DNA of 14,727 nt. Source: Caldisericaceae bacterium (GTDB lineage Bacteria > Caldisericota > Caldisericia > Caldisericales > Caldisericaceae). The stretch is from positions 1-14,727 of the forward strand of contig JAGHAO010000005.1 in assembly GCA_021161495.1 (NCBI GenBank), given 5' to 3'. The notes under the pieces are model-generated. The model ran no database searches, was not told the DNA's origin, and saw only the letters and a list, made by a program, of their open reading frames with translations. A program made the translations under genes and the position numbers. Position 1 is the first letter of the stretch, and each line of letters starts with the position of its first letter. Below, piece by piece: positions 14,290 to 14,727 of this stretch.

Positions 14290-14304
14290 GTAATTTTTAT
14301 TGGC
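14275..14304. repeat. Perfect 12-bp inverted repeat upstream of the TPR gene
   Basis: gccaataaaaat (14275-14286) and atttttattggc (14293-14304) are exact reverse complements around a 6-nt centre. It covers the -35 box and part of the spacer of the probable promoter, which would suit a repressor or activator site. It also covers the stop codon of the gene remnant on the - strand. No T run follows on either strand, which argues against a terminator. Confidence 0.6.
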
Positions 14305-14405
14305 GCATAGATTTTGCATACATACCAAAATCCTTCTTCTATAACTATGTCATATCCCTTTTTTCTAATTGTCTTATCAGGCAATGTATGGATTGTAAAG
14401 ACATC
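14286..14405 (-). pseudogene. C-terminal remnant of an unidentified gene
   Basis: The - strand holds a 39-codon open stretch ending in TGA (14288-14286). It reads like real protein (for example LPDKTIRKKGYDIVIEEG and FWYVCKIYAPIKIT) but has no ATG or ribosome-binding site. Its upstream side runs into a TGA and then the palindromic repeat region. I do not recognise the family. Best explanation: the 3' end of a gene whose 5' part was lost or replaced by the repeats. An alternative is a chance open frame or an unannotated micropeptide with a TTG start. Confidence 0.4.
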
Positions 14406-14427
14406 TCAGGGAGACAACTAAAAAGTC

Positions 14428-14448
14428 ACTCTGAATTTATTTCAGAGT
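14428..14448 (+). repeat. Hairpin element with 8-bp perfect stem
   Basis: actctgaa (14428-14435) pairs with ttcagagt (14441-14448) around a 5-nt loop. It is flanked by gtc on the left and ctct on the right, matching the element consensus. The paired changes relative to tcctgaa/ttcagga in other copies (CT against AG) keep the stem intact. Confidence 0.65.
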
Positions 14449-14654
14449 CTCTCTTGCTTTGCTTTCGAAGTACACTCTGATAAAGAAATTAAAAACGAGA
14501 CCCTGAGTTAGGACATCTCGGGGTGACAAAAAAGTAGTCATTCCGGAGGAACGAACGAAGTGAGTGACGAAGAATCTCGTATTTGCTTTTTCTTTGTCAT
14601 CCTGCACTCGTTTCCTCGCCGAAAGCGAACACTTGTTTCAGGATCTCGCTGTTT

Positions 14655-14706
14655 GTCACTCTGAACCATGTCCTGAACTTGTTTCAGGATTGTTTCAGAA
14701 TCTCGT
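14655..14706 (+). repeat. Nested palindromic element (one hairpin inside another)
   Basis: The outer arms tctgaa (14660-14665) and ttcaga (14694-14699) enclose a second complete hairpin, tcctgaa (14671-14677) with ttcagga (14683-14689) and a 5-nt loop. The outer flanks gtcac and atctcgt match the ends of the other copies. This looks like one element inserted near the loop of another. Confidence 0.6.
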
Positions 14707-14727
14707 ATTTTTGTCATTCCGGACTTG

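Larger units (their letters stand above)
14396..14727. repeat. Array of degenerate palindromic intergenic elements
   Basis: At least seven related elements can be read, running to the right edge. The + orientation consensus is roughly gtcat-cctgaa-loop-ttcagg-atctcg. Copies are at 14425-14450 (+), 14495-14527 (-), 14537-14580 (+), 14596-14648 (+), 14655-14706 (+), 14713-14727 (+, cut by the window edge) and a partial - copy at about 14396-14416. The 14-mer agaatctcgtattt occurs exactly at 14571-14584 and 14697-14710; cactctga occurs at 14427, 14473 and 14657. Each copy can fold as a hairpin. Palindromic intergenic repeats with this general look are scattered in many bacterial genomes; I see no coding capacity, and no regular spacers as in CRISPR. 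Confidence 0.75.

Noticed and set aside
14425..14727. Possible CRISPR array
   Set aside because: Repeats are degenerate, in both orientations, of unequal length and without uniform spacers; no cas genes nearby.
1..14727. tRNA, rRNA, riboswitch or integrated element
   Set aside because: No cloverleaf, rRNA core motif, recognisable riboswitch core, integrase or transposase reading frame was found by eye on either strand; small structured RNAs cannot be excluded without a covariance search.

Overview
The window is AT-rich, gene-dense bacterial chromosome with tightly packed, largely co-directional genes. The gene set and the close match of several products to Thermotoga-type and Bacillus-type proteins suggest a deep-branching or thermophile-like anaerobic lineage (Thermotogota, Caldisericota or Firmicutes-like). 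This affiliation is inference only; there is no rRNA or marker phylogeny here. No tRNA, rRNA, CRISPR array, transposase or phage gene was seen.

Layout. (a) 1-320: the 3' end of ribulose-phosphate 3-epimerase (+), facing trxA (-) across a bidirectional terminator. (b) 318-1273 (-): a TlpA-like lipoprotein plus a cytoplasmic thioredoxin, driven by a near-consensus promoter whose -35 box contains the stop codon of the gene upstream. (c) 1270-11692 (-): one uninterrupted run of eight genes, either overlapping or separated by at most 11 nt: asp23/yloU-like, fakA/yloV-like, purine nucleoside phosphorylase, pyrimidine-nucleoside phosphorylase, a DHH-CBS-tRNA nucleotidyltransferase fusion, a MoxR ATPase, a DUF58 protein and a membrane transglutaminase. 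(d) 11693-11792: a divergent promoter region. (e) 11793-13010 (+): rpmB (zinc-type L28) and mtnA. (f) 13002-14241 (-): a membrane TPR protein and a short, degenerate dihydropteroate-synthase-like protein, whose 3' end overlaps that of mtnA. (g) 14242-14727: non-coding DNA with a promoter, a perfect inverted repeat, a gene remnant and a tandem array of palindromic elements, one nested in another.

How the genes may work together. The rpmB/asp23/fakA arrangement (L28 divergent from Asp23 and FakA) is the same as in Bacillus and supports orthology. The two nucleoside phosphorylases release (deoxy)ribose-1-phosphate. MtnA isomerises a 5-modified ribose-1-phosphate, and Rpe belongs to the pentose phosphate pathway, so the window is rich in nucleoside-pentose metabolism. 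The purine phosphorylase carries Asp where the family normally has Asn at the base-recognition position, and this could link it to MtnA through adenosine or methylthioadenosine. MoxR-DUF58-transglutaminase is a recognised envelope-associated gene trio of poorly known function. I found no clear defence system or wholly new machinery. The most unusual items are the nested palindromic repeats, the degenerate DHPS-like protein and the specificity-site changes in the phosphorylase and in MtnA.
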